A model generated the notes under the pieces. It did not search any database and was not told the DNA's origin. It was given only the letters and a program-made list of their open reading frames with translations. Positions 14,186 to 23,214 of a DNA stretch of 42,429 nt are shown in pieces. Source of the DNA: Candidatus Omnitrophota bacterium (GTDB lineage Bacteria > Omnitrophota > Omnitrophia > Omnitrophales > Aquincolibacteriaceae); assembly GCA_903819565.1 (NCBI GenBank), contig CAIJDY010000107.1:1-42429 (forward strand), read 5' to 3'. The position numbers and the translations under genes are program-made. The number at the start of each line of letters is the position of its first letter. Positions within the stretch are counted from its first letter, which is position 1.

Positions 14186-16442
14186 TCAAAAAGATTTGAA
14201 TCCTTTGCCCATGGTTTTGGTCAATTTGACGGTGGCCATGGCTTTAGTGAATTATTTTTGGCTGAGGCTAAATCAGTGTCCTCCGGTGGATGACGAGGCC
14301 TATCATCTCTTGTCGGCTCTGAAATATTTCTGGCTTTTCGGCAATCCGTCCTCCGGGATGTTCGGCTCCCTATTATTCGTCGATGATCTTTACCCGCCGT
14401 TATTTCCTTTTTTGGCTGCATGGGGGGCACACATTTTCGGCGCCGTGGGAACGGTTTCGTTTTGTATGACCAACGCGATTTTTCTGGTGGTCACGTTCTT
14501 TTCCTTATACGGCATCGGCCTCAAAATGGGGGATCGGAGATTAGGGGTTTTGGCTTCGTGTTTCCTTGCTTTGTACCCGATGTTCTTTCATTTGAGCCGG
14601 ATGTTCATGCTGGAGATCGCGTTGGTCGGGATGGTGACGCTGACGGTGATGCTTCTTCTTTACTCCGAGGGATTCACCCGGACGGTGTGGAGCGTTCTGG
14701 CGGGAATTTCGCTGGGTCTCGGCATGTTGACAAAGCAGACGTGCGTCGTCTTCGTCGTGGGACCGGCCCTCTGGGGGCTCCTGGGATCCTGGAACGCGCT
14801 CGATGCTAAGCAAAAAAAAAGAAAGGTCGTTAATTTTTGTCTGTTCGTCGCGTTGGGAATCGCGATCGCGTTGCCATGGTATTTTGCGGATGGAGCGACA
14901 AAATGCCTTAATATGCGAGGCGCATTTTTGGTCAAAGACAAGGTGGATTTCAACTTCTTCGCTTCTCATCTCGGGGCACTTGTTTTTTATCTCAGGGTAT
15001 TGGTGCTTGACCAAATGGGATGGATCTTTTTTGGAGGTTTTGTTCTGGCGATTTTTACAAAATTTAGAAAGCTTTTTGAATCGTCCCTTCTTTTCGTTTG
15101 GTTTGCCGTCCCGTATGCGGTTTTTTTACTGTTTCCCAACAAATACTACTACTACACACTTGCCTCCCTTCCTGCGGTGGCCTTGATGTCGGCGGGCGGA
15201 TTGTTGTCCGTCAAAAAGGCGGTTGTCCGCTGGGTTATTATTTCCGGCTTGCTCCTTTTGGGAGTTGGGCAATTTATCCAGCTCTCATTTTTGTCCCCTC
15301 AAATCCCCTCGAAAATCCTGTCCTTTGCGCGTTTCTCTCCTCAGACGGGGAATCATCAAATTCAAACACTTTTCAGGCGCATCACGGAGGAATCCAATGT
15401 CGAGAAGCCCGTTATCGGGGTCCCGAGCGTAAACCCGAATACCTTTTCGGGAGCGAAGGACACAAAAATCGGGAGAAATTATGTCTGTGTCAATTGGGAC
15501 ACTTTAAAGTACCAGGCGGCACTTGATTTGAAACCGTGGACGATAAAAACGATCAACGGTTTGAATGAGGACGATTTCACGACGCCGCCCCATTTTATCG
15601 TTTGTCACGAGCGTATTGAAAAATTAGGTTTTCCCGCTTCCTTCAGCGCTTCTTACCGGCCGACGGATATTTTTGTGATGCCGGATACGACCCGGGTCTA
15701 TTTGTACAAACTTGAGGAGGGCCGCGGATTTGGCGGGAGGAAAGCCGTTGTTCATCAGGATGAAAACAGCACTGTCTTGGACAACGGCCTTTTACAACTG
15801 GGTCTGGAGGATAACAGGTGGCGATTGTATTGGAAAGGGCAGTCCATCGTTAAAAGACTGTCGGTGCTTGCTGCTTTCAAGCCTTTCAGGATTTGGAACA
15901 ACTCGCGGGAATGTTTCTGGAGGATCTTGTCGCGAGATAAGAACCGTCTTGTGGCGAGGGCATACTTTTGTTTTCTGATTCCTGCCCAGGAGTGGGAATT
16001 TGTGCTGGATGGTAATCGTGTCTACTGGACCGTCAAAGTATTTGAGCCTTTCATTATAAAGTCCGAATGGGAAGAGGTTCGTGTCTTGTTGGTGGATGAG
16101 TATCGCCACTGGATCACGGCGCTTGGGTCCGGAGATTTTCCGCGGGGATCTGTCGAGGGCTTCATGGAAAACTGGCTGCCCTCCTCGAGCGGTGGCGGGG
16201 TTGATTCCGGTTACGTAGGGGTCGAGCAAGTCGAGGATCATTTGCCCGCCGTGACCTTTTACTCACTCCGATCGCGGAACGGACTTAAAGGAGAGGTGGG
16301 AAGTGTGGAAGGTTACATGCACGGCAAGCTTCTGAAGTATGTTTTTCGGTGGCCCTGGCGCTATGACTATTTTCGGGGTTGCCTGCTGGTCGGGGATAAG
16401 AGCTTCAATTCCCGTTGGCGGCCCGGTCTTGAAAAAGAGTAG
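14175..16442 (+). CDS. ArnT/GT39-like membrane glycosyltransferase with extra C-terminal domain
   Basis: A 755-residue integral membrane protein. The first about 375 residues hold roughly ten to twelve hydrophobic spans, and the first external loop has the acidic motif DDEAYH (D39, D40, E41) expected of GT-C enzymes of the PMT/ArnT group, which take sugars from polyprenyl phosphate and pass them to lipids, glycans or proteins outside the cytoplasmic membrane. Other supporting segments are LSRMFMLEIAL and GLGMLTKQT. Residues about 380-500 are a soluble extension, and 505-755 form a Trp/Tyr-rich, probably beta-sandwich region that I do not recognise. The start ATG is preceded by AGGGA and lies in a decayed deacetylase copy. 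With the GT2 gene it could form a donor-maker and transferase pair like ArnC-ArnT. Confidence 0.82.
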   Translation: MQTDQKDLNPLPMVLVNLTVAMALVNYFWLRLNQCPPVDDEAYHLLSALKYFWLFGNPSSGMFGSLLFVDDLYPPLFPFLAAWGAHIFGAVGTVSFCMTNAIFLVVTFFSLYGIGLKMGDRRLGVLASCFLALYPMFFHLSRMFMLEIALVGMVTLTVMLLLYSEGFTRTVWSVLAGISLGLGMLTKQTCVVFVVGPALWGLLGSWNALDAKQKKRKVVNFCLFVALGIAIALPWYFADGATKCLNMRGAFLVKDKVDFNFFASHLGALVFYLRVLVLDQMGWIFFGGFVLAIFTKFRKLFESSLLFVWFAVPYAVFLLFPNKYYYYTLASLPAVALMSAGGLLSVKKAVVRWVIISGLLLLGVGQFIQLSFLSPQIPSKILSFARFSPQTGNHQIQTLFRRITEESNVEKPVIGVPSVNPNTFSGAKDTKIGRNYVCVNWDTLKYQAALDLKPWTIKTINGLNEDDFTTPPHFIVCHERIEKLGFPASFSASYRPTDIFVMPDTTRVYLYKLEEGRGFGGRKAVVHQDENSTVLDNGLLQLGLEDNRWRLYWKGQSIVKRLSVLAAFKPFRIWNNSRECFWRILSRDKNRLVARAYFCFLIPAQEWEFVLDGNRVYWTVKVFEPFIIKSEWEEVRVLLVDEYRHWITALGSGDFPRGSVEGFMENWLPSSSGGGVDSGYVGVEQVEDHLPAVTFYSLRSRNGLKGEVGSVEGYMHGKLLKYVFRWPWRYDYFRGCLLVGDKSFNSRWRPGLEKE

Positions 16443-16499
16443 AGAACGAGGTTGCTTTTGAAGCCGGTTCGGGAGCGGCGGTAGCCCTTGGGGAAATTT

Positions 16500-17234
16500 T
16501 TGAGGACCGAAGAAGATCTTTACGTGGAAACGGGATACCAGATCCTTTACGAAGACGAATGTTTTTTCGTGGTGGATAAACCCTCGCCTTTGCCGGTCCA
16601 TCCGGTGGGTCGTTTTAAGGAAAAGAACCTCCTCAGTCTTTTGAAGCGGGACCTGAGGCCGGGTCCCGAAGGATTCCAGATCGTCAATCGCCTGGATTCT
16701 GAAACGAGCGGTCTTGTGATCGTTTCAAAATCGAGTTTCATGGCGGGTCGGTTGGGTCTTCTTTTTGAGAAACGGCAAGTGCTGAAGGAATACCAGGCGG
16801 TGGTGTTCGGAATACCTCCGGTTGAGGAGGGGACTATTTCGATCTCCCTTGGAATCCGGACGGAAAGCGGTCATAATATCCGCACGCCGGACCCCGACGG
16901 CGAAACGGCCCGGACGGATTATCAGGTCCTTGGGAATTTTGGCGATTACGCGCTCCTGAAGGTGGTCCCGCGAACCGGACGAACGCACCAGATCCGGGCG
17001 CATCTTGCTTTTCTGGGACACCCCGTCGTCGGCGATAAGATCTATATCGATCCGCGGATCTTTGAACGTTATATTGTCGAGGGATGGCAGGAGAACATGC
17101 GCCCGGTCGTCAAAGCCGTGAGGCTTTTGCTGCACGCGACTGCTCTGGAGTTCCGGCATCCGGTGACAGGGACCGCGATGCGGTTCGCGGCCGAGATGCC
17201 GTCCTGTTTTGATGAATTCTTGAACCTGCGGTAA
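16500..17234 (+). CDS. RluA-family pseudouridine synthase
   Basis: Converts specific uridines in rRNA or tRNA to pseudouridine. The 244-residue catalytic domain has the family motifs: ILYEDECFFVVDKPSPLPVHP, the catalytic aspartate in VNRLDSETSGLVI, EYQAVVFG, and the C-terminal RTGRTHQIRAHLAFLGHPVVGD. There is no N-terminal S4 domain, as in RluA/TruC-like members, so the target cannot be assigned. No ATG is available; TTG at 16500 has GGGGA about 5 bases upstream and is my choice, with TTG 16488 as the alternative. It may be co-transcribed with the membrane-protein gene 32 bases downstream. Confidence 0.9.
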   Translation: MRTEEDLYVETGYQILYEDECFFVVDKPSPLPVHPVGRFKEKNLLSLLKRDLRPGPEGFQIVNRLDSETSGLVIVSKSSFMAGRLGLLFEKRQVLKEYQAVVFGIPPVEEGTISISLGIRTESGHNIRTPDPDGETARTDYQVLGNFGDYALLKVVPRTGRTHQIRAHLAFLGHPVVGDKIYIDPRIFERYIVEGWQENMRPVVKAVRLLLHATALEFRHPVTGTAMRFAAEMPSCFDEFLNLR

Positions 17235-17266
17235 ACGCGGGCATTTTTTCGAAGAAAGGCTGGAAC

Positions 17267-17683
17267 ATGGATACAAAAAAAATCCGGTTCATCATCGTTT
17301 TATTAGGGCTGCTTTCTCTTTGGGGGTTTGGCGGACTTCTATGGTTCATGGCTGAGGATCGCGCGATTTTTGAGATCCTTTTGACCGCGTCCTGTCTTGG
17401 GGTGTCCGTGGTTTCGTTCTTCGGGCTCTGGCATTATCGGCGGTGGGCGCTTGTGCTGAGCCGGTTTGTTGCGCTGGCGGCGATGGGGTTCGGGGGGTAT
17501 CTGGCGCATTTCGCATGGACCTTCTGGCTTTTTCAAACCCCCACCCTCGCGGACCGTATTTTTGCGGTGCTCCGGCCCCAGGTGTCCCTTTTTCTTTTCG
17601 TGCCGGTCCTCTGGCTGGTTCTGAGCTTTTTGCCCGCTATCAACACGAAGTTCCTTCCCAAGAAAAATGAAACCCTCCCGTGA
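17267..17683 (+). CDS. small four-span membrane protein
   Basis: A 138-residue hydrophobic protein with four probable membrane spans at about residues 8-27, 34-56, 62-82 and 104-126, connected by very short loops, and a basic C-terminus (KFLPKKNE). It resembles the many small DoxX- or DUF-type membrane proteins in topology only; no signature is recognised. It is followed with a four-base overlap (GTGA) by the VF530 gene, so it belongs to a small operon with that gene and the exonuclease gene. Function unknown. Confidence 0.7.
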   Translation: MDTKKIRFIIVLLGLLSLWGFGGLLWFMAEDRAIFEILLTASCLGVSVVSFFGLWHYRRWALVLSRFVALAAMGFGGYLAHFAWTFWLFQTPTLADRIFAVLRPQVSLFLFVPVLWLVLSFLPAINTKFLPKKNETLP

Positions 17684-17931
17684 TACCTCGTCCGCATCCC
17701 AAGGACCCGCTTCATGGCGTGACGCTTGAGACGATCCTAGAACTTTTGGTGGCGCATTACGGTTGGGAAAAGATGGGAAGCATGATCACGATCCGTTGTT
17801 TCAATTTTGACCCGAGCATCAAGTCCAGCCTGACCTTTCTCCGGAAGACGCCCTGGGCAAGAAAGAAAGTCGAAGACCTCTACAAAAAAATTCATAAGAA
17901 ACTCAAACAACCCCTGAAAGCGAGCCGATGA
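17680..17931 (+). CDS. VF530-family small DNA-binding protein
   Basis: An 83-residue protein of the VF530 (DUF2132) family, recognised from the nearly complete consensus: [21 protein letters not shown], then [31 protein letters not shown]. Structural work on VF530 from Vibrio proposed DNA binding; its cellular task is not established. Translation starts with GTG at 17680 overlapping the upstream stop, and its own stop overlaps the ATG of the exonuclease gene (ATGA), so all three proteins are probably made in step. The basic C-terminus ([11 protein letters not shown]) would suit nucleic-acid contact. Confidence 0.9.
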   Translation: MIPRPHPKDPLHGVTLETILELLVAHYGWEKMGSMITIRCFNFDPSIKSSLTFLRKTPWARKKVEDLYKKIHKKLKQPLKASR

Positions 17932-18752
17932 AGATCTCCCACACGTTGGTGGCCCTGGACGTTGAATCGACCGGTATTTGGATCGAAAAAGACAAGATCA
18001 TTGAGATCGCGCTGGTCAAATACATGCCGGACGGAAAAAAAGAGACCTACGAGAAGAAGATCAACCCGGGGATCCCGATCCCTAAGGCGGTCACGGACCT
18101 GACCGGCATTTCGAACGAGGACGTTCGGGGAGCTCCTTCTTTTGAAGCGGTGGCGCCGGAGATCCTGGCTTTTCTCGGGGATGCGGATCTGGCGGGCTTC
18201 AATATCAAAAGATTCGACCTGCCGCTCCTCACGAGGGAATTTGCGGACATCGGGGTCAAGTTCGACTGGGAAACGAAGCGGACTTACGATGCCCAAATGA
18301 TCTTCCACCTGAACGAGAAACGGGATCTTTCCGCGGCTTATCAGTTTTATTGCGGCAAGGAACTGGTCGGTGCCCATTCCGCACTGGCGGACAGTGAGGC
18401 GATCTTCGAGATTCTCGAAAAGCAGGTGGCCAAGTACGGCGAGGGGCAGGAGGACTTGTCGGTCCTGGCGAAGTACGAATACAGCTCGTTCATGGAATTT
18501 TTCGACGTGGACAAAAAGTTTTGCTGGTGGCACGGGAAGCTTTACCCGATGTTTGGAAAGTACCGCCGCAAGACCTCGGTGGAAGAGATCGCGAAAACGG
18601 ACGCGCCTTACCTCCATTGGCTCCTGAAGTCGGATTTCAAAGAGGACGTCAAAACGATGATCAAGGCGGCCCTCAAGGGCGTATTCCCGTCCCATCAAAA
18701 AAAAGGGGACGCCGCTCCGGTGAGCGGGCCCGAAGCCCCGGGATTATTTTAG
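17928..18752 (+). CDS. DEDDh 3'-5' exonuclease (DnaQ/epsilon-like)
   Basis: A 274-residue protein whose first about 180 residues are a DnaQ-like exonuclease: ExoI motif DVESTG (Asp, Glu), ExoII around [11 protein letters not shown] (Asp), and Exo[12 protein letters not shown] (His, Asp), giving the DEDDh set. It removes nucleotides from 3' ends and could act in repair, proofreading or RNA turnover. The C-terminal about 95 residues include a [14 protein letters not shown] segment and a helical [12 protein letters not shown] stretch that looks like the short C-terminal extension seen in stand-alone Omnitrophota/Bacteroidota-type exonucleases; I cannot assign it further. The ATG overlaps the stop of the VF530 gene, so a joint role on DNA is plausible. 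Confidence 0.88.
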   Translation: MKISHTLVALDVESTGIWIEKDKIIEIALVKYMPDGKKETYEKKINPGIPIPKAVTDLTGISNEDVRGAPSFEAVAPEILAFLGDADLAGFNIKRFDLPLLTREFADIGVKFDWETKRTYDAQMIFHLNEKRDLSAAYQFYCGKELVGAHSALADSEAIFEILEKQVAKYGEGQEDLSVLAKYEYSSFMEFFDVDKKFCWWHGKLYPMFGKYRRKTSVEEIAKTDAPYLHWLLKSDFKEDVKTMIKAALKGVFPSHQKKGDAAPVSGPEAPGLF

Positions 18753-18765
18753 GGATTATTTCCCT

Positions 18766-18793
18766 TTGCTTCCCGGGAGAGTTTCCGTATAAT
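18766..18793 (+). promoter_or_regulatory. rpsU promoter
   Basis: TTGCTT (18766-18771) and a consensus TATAAT (18788-18793) with a 16-base spacer. It would start transcription near 18800, leaving an about 80-base leader before rpsU. The leader has a perfect 6-bp inverted repeat (GTACCG 18819-18824 / CGGTAC 18844-18849). Confidence 0.65.
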
Positions 18794-18879
18794 ACCGCCT
18801 CCAATGAACCCACACCAAGTACCGTGGCAGTGAAGGGGTTACGCGGTACGGCAGACTGCACCAGAAAGGGTGATAACGC

Positions 18880-19059
18880 GTGTTAAAAGTTGATGTCGGA
18901 GAGCACGAGCCTCTTGAAAGGGCCCTGAAGCGCCTCAAAAAGAAAATGGAGCGCGAGGGGATCTTGAAACTTCTCAAGGCGCGTAAGAATTACGAAAAGC
19001 CCAGCGAGAAGAGGCGCCGCAAAGCCCGCACCTCGAAGTCCCGCAAATTCAGCTTCTAA
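18880..19059 (+). CDS. rpsU: 30S ribosomal protein S21
   Basis: A 59-residue basic protein that reads as bacterial S21: an N-terminal MLKVDVGEHEPLERALKRLK helix, a central KKMEREGILKLLKARKNYEKPSE and a strongly basic tail (KRRRKARTSKSRKF). S21 sits on the platform of the 30S subunit near the anti-Shine-Dalgarno end of 16S rRNA and helps initiation. Translation begins with GTG at 18880 after a good ribosome-binding sequence (AAAGGGTGA). It has its own promoter and a terminator whose stem starts inside the last codons, so it is a single-gene unit. Genes this short are easily missed by automated callers. Confidence 0.93.
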   Translation: MLKVDVGEHEPLERALKRLKKKMEREGILKLLKARKNYEKPSEKRRRKARTSKSRKFSF

Positions 19060-19090
19060 AAGAACTTCCGCCGCTGAATTTTCTTTTTTT
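19045..19090 (+). terminator. intrinsic terminator overlapping the end of rpsU
   Basis: AAATTCAGC (19045-19053) pairs with GCTGAATTT (19073-19081) over 9 bp; the loop contains a small nested TTCT/AGAA stem, and TTCTTTTTTT follows at once. The left arm is made of the last S21 codons, so the stem can only form once the last ribosome has cleared the stop codon. Confidence 0.75.
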
Positions 19091-19141
19091 GATATTCCCT
19101 CAGGAGAAGACCGTTCATTCCCTGTTGTGGAAAAAGCGGTT

Positions 19142-19170
19142 TTGTTTTGATATCATAGCGGCTTATGATA
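19142..19170 (+). promoter_or_regulatory. hisS promoter with overlapping dyad
   Basis: A TTGTTT (19142-19147) and TATGAT (19164-19169) pair with a 16-base spacer lies 30 bases upstream of hisS. A perfect inverted repeat TATCATA-N6-TATGATA (19151-19157 / 19164-19170) covers the spacer and the -10 element and could be a repressor operator. Confidence 0.45.
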
Positions 19171-19199
19171 GATCGAAAGGGCGCTGAACTCCGGAACCT

Positions 19200-20471
19200 A
19201 TGACCTCTAAATTCCAAAGTTTTCCCGGCATGGAGGATATCCTTCCGGGAGAGATCGAAAAATGGCAATGGGTGGAAGAAAAAGCCCGTGTCTTTTTCGA
19301 AGCCGGCGGTTTTAAAGAGCTCCGCACGCCCGTTCTCGAACCCACCGAGCTTTTCGTTCGCTCCATCGGCCAGGCCAGCGATATCGTCCACAAGGAAATG
19401 TTCTCTTTCAAGGACCGCGGCGAACGCGACATGACGATGCGTCCGGAGATGACGGCTTCGGTGGCGCGCGCGGTATTGGAAAAAGGACTGCTCAAGACTA
19501 CGAAATCCCTCAGGCTTTATTACATCGGTCCCATGTTCCGCGCCGAACGGCCCCAGGCCGGACGCAAGCGCCAGTTCCACCAGATCGGCGCCGAGATCGT
19601 CAACGAAGGCGCGCACGCGGATTTCGAGATCATTTCGCTGGTGTACCGGTTCCTTCAATACGCCGGCCTCAAACTTTTGACGCTCAACCTCAATGATCTT
19701 GGCGAAGAAGAGGACCGCGCGAAAGTGCGCGAAGCACTCTTGGCTTATTTTTCCAGGGAGAAGGCGAGGCTTTGCAAAGACTGCCAGTGGCGTCTTGAGA
19801 AAAATGTTCTGCGCGTCTTTGATTGCAAGGTCCACGGCTGCCAGCCCGTGATCGAAAAAGCTCCGTGGGAAGATTTCTTCCCCCTTAGCGAACGCTTCGG
19901 TGCGCTGACTAAAAAACTGGAAGCTGATGGCATTCCTTTTCAGGTAAATCGCCGGCTTGTGCGAGGTCTCGATTACTACAACGGTGTGGTGTTTGAGATC
20001 ACGGCCGAGGGGCTCGGCGCTCAGAACGCCGTGGCGGGCGGCGGACGGTACGATCATTTGTACCAGGATCTTGGCGGGAACGCGACGCCGTGCACGGGTT
20101 TCAGTATCGGGATGGAGAGGCTGCTGACGGCTCTCGAAAGCCAGAGCCCAGGGATCTTTGAAGCCCTGACGGCGCGGAAGGTTTATATCGCGCCTCTTGA
20201 AGAAACGCCCGCGCTCCTTCGGTTTTGTCGGGAAAAAGCGGTCGCGCTGCGCGAAGCGGGGATCAAGATCGAAAGTTGCGCCGGCATCTTTTCGCTGAGC
20301 CAGCATTTGAAGAAGGCGAACCAGGCCGGGTTACGTTACATGATGATCGCGGGACCGGAAGAGCTTCAAAAAGAAAAGGTTGTAGTGAAGGACCTTGAAA
20401 AAAGGGAACAGGTCGAAGTCGGCAATGAACAAGTCGTTTCTCATTTTAAGAAAGAGATGGGCTTATGTTAA
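19200..20471 (+). CDS. hisS: histidyl-tRNA synthetase
   Basis: Charges tRNA-His. The 423-residue class II synthetase has a normal length and all family blocks: the N-terminal GMEDILPGE, motif 1 region ELRTPVLEPTELF, motif 2 (LYYIGPMFRAERPQAGRKRQFHQIGAE), the histidine-binding RLVRGLDYYNGVVFE (around residue 253), and motif 3 (PCTGFSIGMERLL), followed by the anticodon-binding alpha/beta domain from about residue 325. An insertion between the motifs has CKDC and CKVHGC cysteines that could bind zinc. No strong ribosome-binding site precedes the ATG. Its last seven bases overlap the aspS start (ATGTTAA), so the two synthetases are translated from one mRNA. Confidence 0.96.
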   Translation: MTSKFQSFPGMEDILPGEIEKWQWVEEKARVFFEAGGFKELRTPVLEPTELFVRSIGQASDIVHKEMFSFKDRGERDMTMRPEMTASVARAVLEKGLLKTTKSLRLYYIGPMFRAERPQAGRKRQFHQIGAEIVNEGAHADFEIISLVYRFLQYAGLKLLTLNLNDLGEEEDRAKVREALLAYFSREKARLCKDCQWRLEKNVLRVFDCKVHGCQPVIEKAPWEDFFPLSERFGALTKKLEADGIPFQVNRRLVRGLDYYNGVVFEITAEGLGAQNAVAGGGRYDHLYQDLGGNATPCTGFSIGMERLLTALESQSPGIFEALTARKVYIAPLEETPALLRFCREKAVALREAGIKIESCAGIFSLSQHLKKANQAGLRYMMIAGPEELQKEKVVVKDLEKREQVEVGNEQVVSHFKKEMGLC

Positions 20472-22237
20472 GGACTGTGACGTGCGGTGAGTTGAATAAG
20501 GATTTTTCGGGGAAAACGGAGACGTTGGCGGGCTGGGTGGATACCCGGCGCGATCACGGGAACCTGATCTTTGTAGACCTGCGTGACCGCTGGGGCGTGA
20601 CCCAGGTCGTCTTTAATCCGCAAGCGGATCCCAAAATGCATCAGCTGGCCGAATCCCTGCGCGGGGAATACGTGATCCGCGTGAAAGGGAAGGTTCACGC
20701 GCGGCCGGCCGGTACCGTGAACCCCAGGATCCCCACCGGGGAGATCGAGCTTCAGGCTGAAGCGCTGGAGGTTCTGAACACGTGTCTTCCGATGCCCTTT
20801 GAACTGGGAGAGAAAAATGTCAACGAAGAGCTGCGGCTCCTGTACCGTTTTCTGGACCTGCGCCGCAAAGATATGGTCGAAAGCCTCACGCTCCGTCACC
20901 GCGTGACGAAGCTCGTGCACGAATACTTGGACCGGCACTCTTTTATTGAGGTCGAGACGCCGTACCTGACGAAGAGCACGCCCGAAGGCGCCCGCGATTT
21001 TCTGGTTCCCTGCCGCCTTAACCCGGGAACGTTCTATGCGCTCCCGCAGTCCCCGCAGCTTTTCAAGCAGCTCTTGATGGTTTCCGGCTATGATCGTTAT
21101 TACCAGTTCGCGCGTTGTTTCCGCGACGAGGACCTTCGCAAGGACCGCCAGCCCGAGCACACCCAGATCGATCTTGAAATGTCCTTCATCGACGAAGAAG
21201 ACATTATGGGCGTGGTAGAAGGAATGGTGGCGCACGTGTTCCGGCATACCAAAAAGATCGACGTCCCGTTGCCGCTCCGCCGGATCAGCTACCAGGAAGC
21301 GATGGACAAATACGGCTGTGACAAGCCCGACCTCCGCTATGGGATGTTGCTTCAGGACCTGACTCCGGTCTTCGAGGGCAGCGGGTTCAAGATCTTTGAT
21401 GAAACGATCGCGAAAAGAGGGACGATCCGAGGACTTTGTTTCACGCCGCCCGCGGGCACGGAATTTTCCCGCAAGGATTTTGACGACCTGACCCAATGGA
21501 TCCGGACCTACGGTGCTAAAGGTCTCGCCTGGTTCAAAGTGACGGGGCCGGACGCGGTCGAATCGCCGATCCAGAAATTTTTTGACGCTGCGCGGACCGG
21601 GAAGATGGTCCGAACCGTCGGCGCGAAACCCGGCGATATTATTTTCGTGGTCGCGGACCAGTTCAAGACCGCGGTCGTGTCTCTGGGCGCGCTCCGGTGT
21701 TTTCTCGCGGAGAAATACAAGATGATCCCGGAAGGGAAATTTGAACTTCTTTGGGTCGTGGATTTCCCGCTTTTCGAATGGAACGAAGAAGAAAAACGCT
21801 GCGACGCGTGTCACCATCCGTTCACGTCCCCGAAGCCGGAAGACGTTCCGCTGCTCGGGACCGAACCGCTGAAGGTCCGGGCCCGGGCCTACGACCTCAT
21901 TTGTAACGGGACCGAAATGGGCGGCGGCAGCATCCGTATCCACGATCGCGCCGTTCAGTCCAAGATCTTCGAGCTTCTGAACCTGACGCCGGAACAGGCG
22001 GAGTCGCAGTTCGGATTTTTACTCAAGGCGCTGACGTACGGGGCGCCGCCCCACGGCGGTCTCGCGATCGGGTTAGACCGTTTCATCACCCTTTTGTTGC
22101 AGCGGGATTCGATCCGCGAAGTGATCGCGTTCCCGAAGACCCAAAAGGGAACGTGTCTTATGACCGATGCGCCGTCGTCCGTGAATGAAGCGCAGCTTCG
22201 GGAACTTAACATTGCGGTGAAACTGGCAAAATCGTAA
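20465..22237 (+). CDS. aspS: aspartyl-tRNA synthetase, probably non-discriminating (Asp/Asn)
   Basis: A 590-residue bacterial-type class II synthetase: N-terminal OB anticodon domain, catalytic core with [13 protein letters not shown] and [20 protein letters not shown] (motif 2), the GAD insertion domain at about residues 290-420, and motif 3 near [10 protein letters not shown]. The anticodon domain has His at position 31 (RRDHGNLIF) and Gly at 83 (RPAGTVN). In characterised bacterial enzymes a histidine there, instead of leucine, goes with acceptance of tRNA-Asn as well as tRNA-Asp, so misacylated Asp-tRNA-Asn would have to be repaired by GatCAB. No gatCAB gene or asnS gene is in the window. 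It starts inside hisS and is followed 20 bases later by phoH. Confidence 0.96.
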   Translation: MLRTVTCGELNKDFSGKTETLAGWVDTRRDHGNLIFVDLRDRWGVTQVVFNPQADPKMHQLAESLRGEYVIRVKGKVHARPAGTVNPRIPTGEIELQAEALEVLNTCLPMPFELGEKNVNEELRLLYRFLDLRRKDMVESLTLRHRVTKLVHEYLDRHSFIEVETPYLTKSTPEGARDFLVPCRLNPGTFYALPQSPQLFKQLLMVSGYDRYYQFARCFRDEDLRKDRQPEHTQIDLEMSFIDEEDIMGVVEGMVAHVFRHTKKIDVPLPLRRISYQEAMDKYGCDKPDLRYGMLLQDLTPVFEGSGFKIFDETIAKRGTIRGLCFTPPAGTEFSRKDFDDLTQWIRTYGAKGLAWFKVTGPDAVESPIQKFFDAARTGKMVRTVGAKPGDIIFVVADQFKTAVVSLGALRCFLAEKYKMIPEGKFELLWVVDFPLFEWNEEEKRCDACHHPFTSPKPEDVPLLGTEPLKVRARAYDLICNGTEMGGGSIRIHDRAVQSKIFELLNLTPEQAESQFGFLLKALTYGAPPHGGLAIGLDRFITLLLQRDSIREVIAFPKTQKGTCLMTDAPSSVNEAQLRELNIAVKLAKS

Positions 22238-22257
22238 TAACAGAAAAGGACCCTCTC

Positions 22258-23214
22258 TTGCAAAAGATCATCAAGCTCCGATCCAATGAAGAAGCAAGCG
22301 CCCTTTACGGCAATCTGGACCAGAATGTCCGGCAGGCGGAGAAGGATTATCACGTCAAGATCATCGCCCGCAACGACCGGCTGAAGATCATGGGCGAAAA
22401 AAAGAACGTGGAGGACGCCCAGCGGTTCTTCGGACGGCTTTTGGAGATGGTGCGGAAGGGTTATCGCGTTCCGGACCGGGCGAAAGAGGCGGTTGCGGTT
22501 GTTCCTGAAGCCAAAGTGGAGGTTCCGAACAAAGGCGGCGTGCATTTTTTTCATCGCGGGAAAGTGATCCAGGCGCGCAGCGAGAACCAGCAGGCGTACC
22601 TCAAAGCGATCCAGACCCGGGACATCGTGATCTCGATCGGTCCCGCGGGGACCGGGAAAACTTATCTGGCCATGGCCGCGGCGATCGAGGCGCTCAAGAA
22701 AAAGCACGTTGCCAGGATCATCCTGACCCGTCCGGCGGTCGAGGCCGGGGAGAATCTCGGGTTTTTGCCCGGGGACCTTGCGGCGAAGGTGAACCCGTAC
22801 CTCCGGCCGCTTTATGATGCGCTTTACGATATGCTGGAGTTCGAAGACGTCGCGCGCTACACGGAACGCGGGGCCATCGAGATCGCGCCAATTGCGTACA
22901 TGCGCGGCCGGACGCTCAACGACTCCTTCGTGATCCTTGACGAGGCGCAGAACTGCACGCACAACCAGATGAAGATGTTCCTGACCCGCCTGGGGCAGAC
23001 CTCCAAGGTCGTGATCACCGGCGACATCACTCAGATCGACCTGCCGTCGGGGAAAAAGTCGGGGCTTATCGAGATCCGCAATATCCTCGCGGACATTCCG
23101 GACATCCAGTTCATTTACCTGAACGAGACGGATGTGGTGCGCCACCCGCTTGTGCAGGAGATCATCAAGGCTTATGAAAAACACGAACGAAAAAAAGTCC
23201 AAACGGGAGAGTGA
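22258..23214 (+). CDS. phoH: PhoH family P-loop ATPase
   Basis: A 318-residue PhoH/YbeZ-type protein: an N-terminal KH-like RNA-binding segment of about 110 residues ([18 protein letters not shown]) and an ATPase domain with Walker A GPAGTGKT (about residue 128) and Walker B VILDEAQN (about 225), plus the conserved [18 protein letters not shown]. YbeZ works with YbeY in ribosome and rRNA quality control, and ybeY is two genes downstream here. The start is TTG at 22258 with AAAAGGA 7-8 bases before it; there is no ATG alternative nearby. Its 3' end overlaps the pgpH start by about 40 bases. Confidence 0.94.
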   Translation: MQKIIKLRSNEEASALYGNLDQNVRQAEKDYHVKIIARNDRLKIMGEKKNVEDAQRFFGRLLEMVRKGYRVPDRAKEAVAVVPEAKVEVPNKGGVHFFHRGKVIQARSENQQAYLKAIQTRDIVISIGPAGTGKTYLAMAAAIEALKKKHVARIILTRPAVEAGENLGFLPGDLAAKVNPYLRPLYDALYDMLEFEDVARYTERGAIEIAPIAYMRGRTLNDSFVILDEAQNCTHNQMKMFLTRLGQTSKVVITGDITQIDLPSGKKSGLIEIRNILADIPDIQFIYLNETDVVRHPLVQEIIKAYEKHERKKVQTGE

